From positions 1-33,974 of the forward strand of contig JAFXZY010000051.1 in NCBI GenBank assembly GCA_017541025.1: a stretch of DNA of 33,974 nt, read 5' to 3'. Below, piece by piece: positions 33,918 through 33,974 of this stretch. Position numbers and translations under genes: made by a program. The notes beneath the pieces are model-generated. The model was not told the DNA's origin. It did not search any database and saw nothing but the letters and a program-made list of their open reading frames with translations. The stretch is from Bacteroidaceae bacterium (GTDB lineage Bacteria; Bacteroidota; Bacteroidia; Bacteroidales; Bacteroidaceae). The stretch's first letter is position 1. Each line of letters starts with the position of its first letter.

Positions 33918-33974
33918 TAAGTTTAGAGTCAGTTTAGAGAGTTTAAGAGATTAGAGATTAGAGATTAGGGATTA
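33918..33974. repeat. Heptamer arrays upstream of uxaA
   Basis: AGTTTAGAGTCAGTTTAGAG followed by (AGATTAG)n to the window edge. No promoter is visible in the stretch present. Confidence 0.8.

Overview
The window looks like Bacteroidales chromosome, most likely Prevotella or a close relative. The evidence is sigma-ABfr-type promoters (TTTG then TAnnTTTG), mostly weak Shine-Dalgarno sequences, C-terminal tails of the type IX secretion kind (DLSGRKV...GIYIQNGKKVAVK), a GH92 mannosidase, BspA-like leucine-rich repeats and FtsX/MacB-type efflux. No rRNA, tRNA, CRISPR array, transposase or integrase was seen.

Layout. 1-3792 (+): secreted surface proteins, comprising the 3' end of an Asp-box protein, a remnant of another secreted protein, a BspA-like LRR protein and a full Asp-box paralogue of the first. 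3911-4890 (+): an ORF6N-domain protein whose original 5' end is out of frame by one base. 4950-8201 (-): GH92 alpha-mannosidase and a secreted alpha/beta hydrolase. 8305-8706 (+): a small exported hypothetical protein. 8795-10507 (-): Hsp20 and a secreted carboxypeptidase-regulatory-like protein. 10602-19096 (-): four glutamine amidotransferases in a row (AsnB, a CarA-CarB fusion, PurF, PyrG). 19282-20247 (-): a secreted endonuclease/exonuclease/phosphatase-fold protein. 20364-31964 (-): an NtrC-type two-component system followed by a five-gene tripartite ABC efflux operon (two permeases, ATPase, TolC-like, HlyD-like). 32343-33911 (-): altronate dehydratase UxaA.

Two things stand out. First, the efflux operon is preceded by a textbook sigma-54 promoter (29123-29140). 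About 170-250 bp upstream of it lie four 17-bp dyad sites spaced exactly 21 bp apart (29306-29385). The adjacent two-component system encodes a sigma-54 activator, so this reads as a complete sensor-to-enhancer-to-efflux circuit.

Second, the window is full of short repeats of two kinds. One is GC-rich palindromic elements of about 35-135 bp that carry arms like CCTCACCCCTAACCCCTC. The other is 6-7 bp tandem arrays such as (TTGATAA)n, (GGTTAGC)n, (AACTCTC)n and (AACGTC/AACGAT)n. Both fill intergenic gaps and also lie in frame inside essential or metabolic genes (asnB, carA, pyrG, uxaA, a histidine kinase, an ABC permease), where they encode low-complexity loops such as LTPNPSPVGEG or NVNDNVNDND. 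One palindromic copy replaces the carA stop and carB start and fuses the two genes. A heptamer array sits exactly where carB is truncated to its first half. Together these look like coding-tolerant elements that remodel proteins, comparable in behaviour to Rickettsia palindromic elements.
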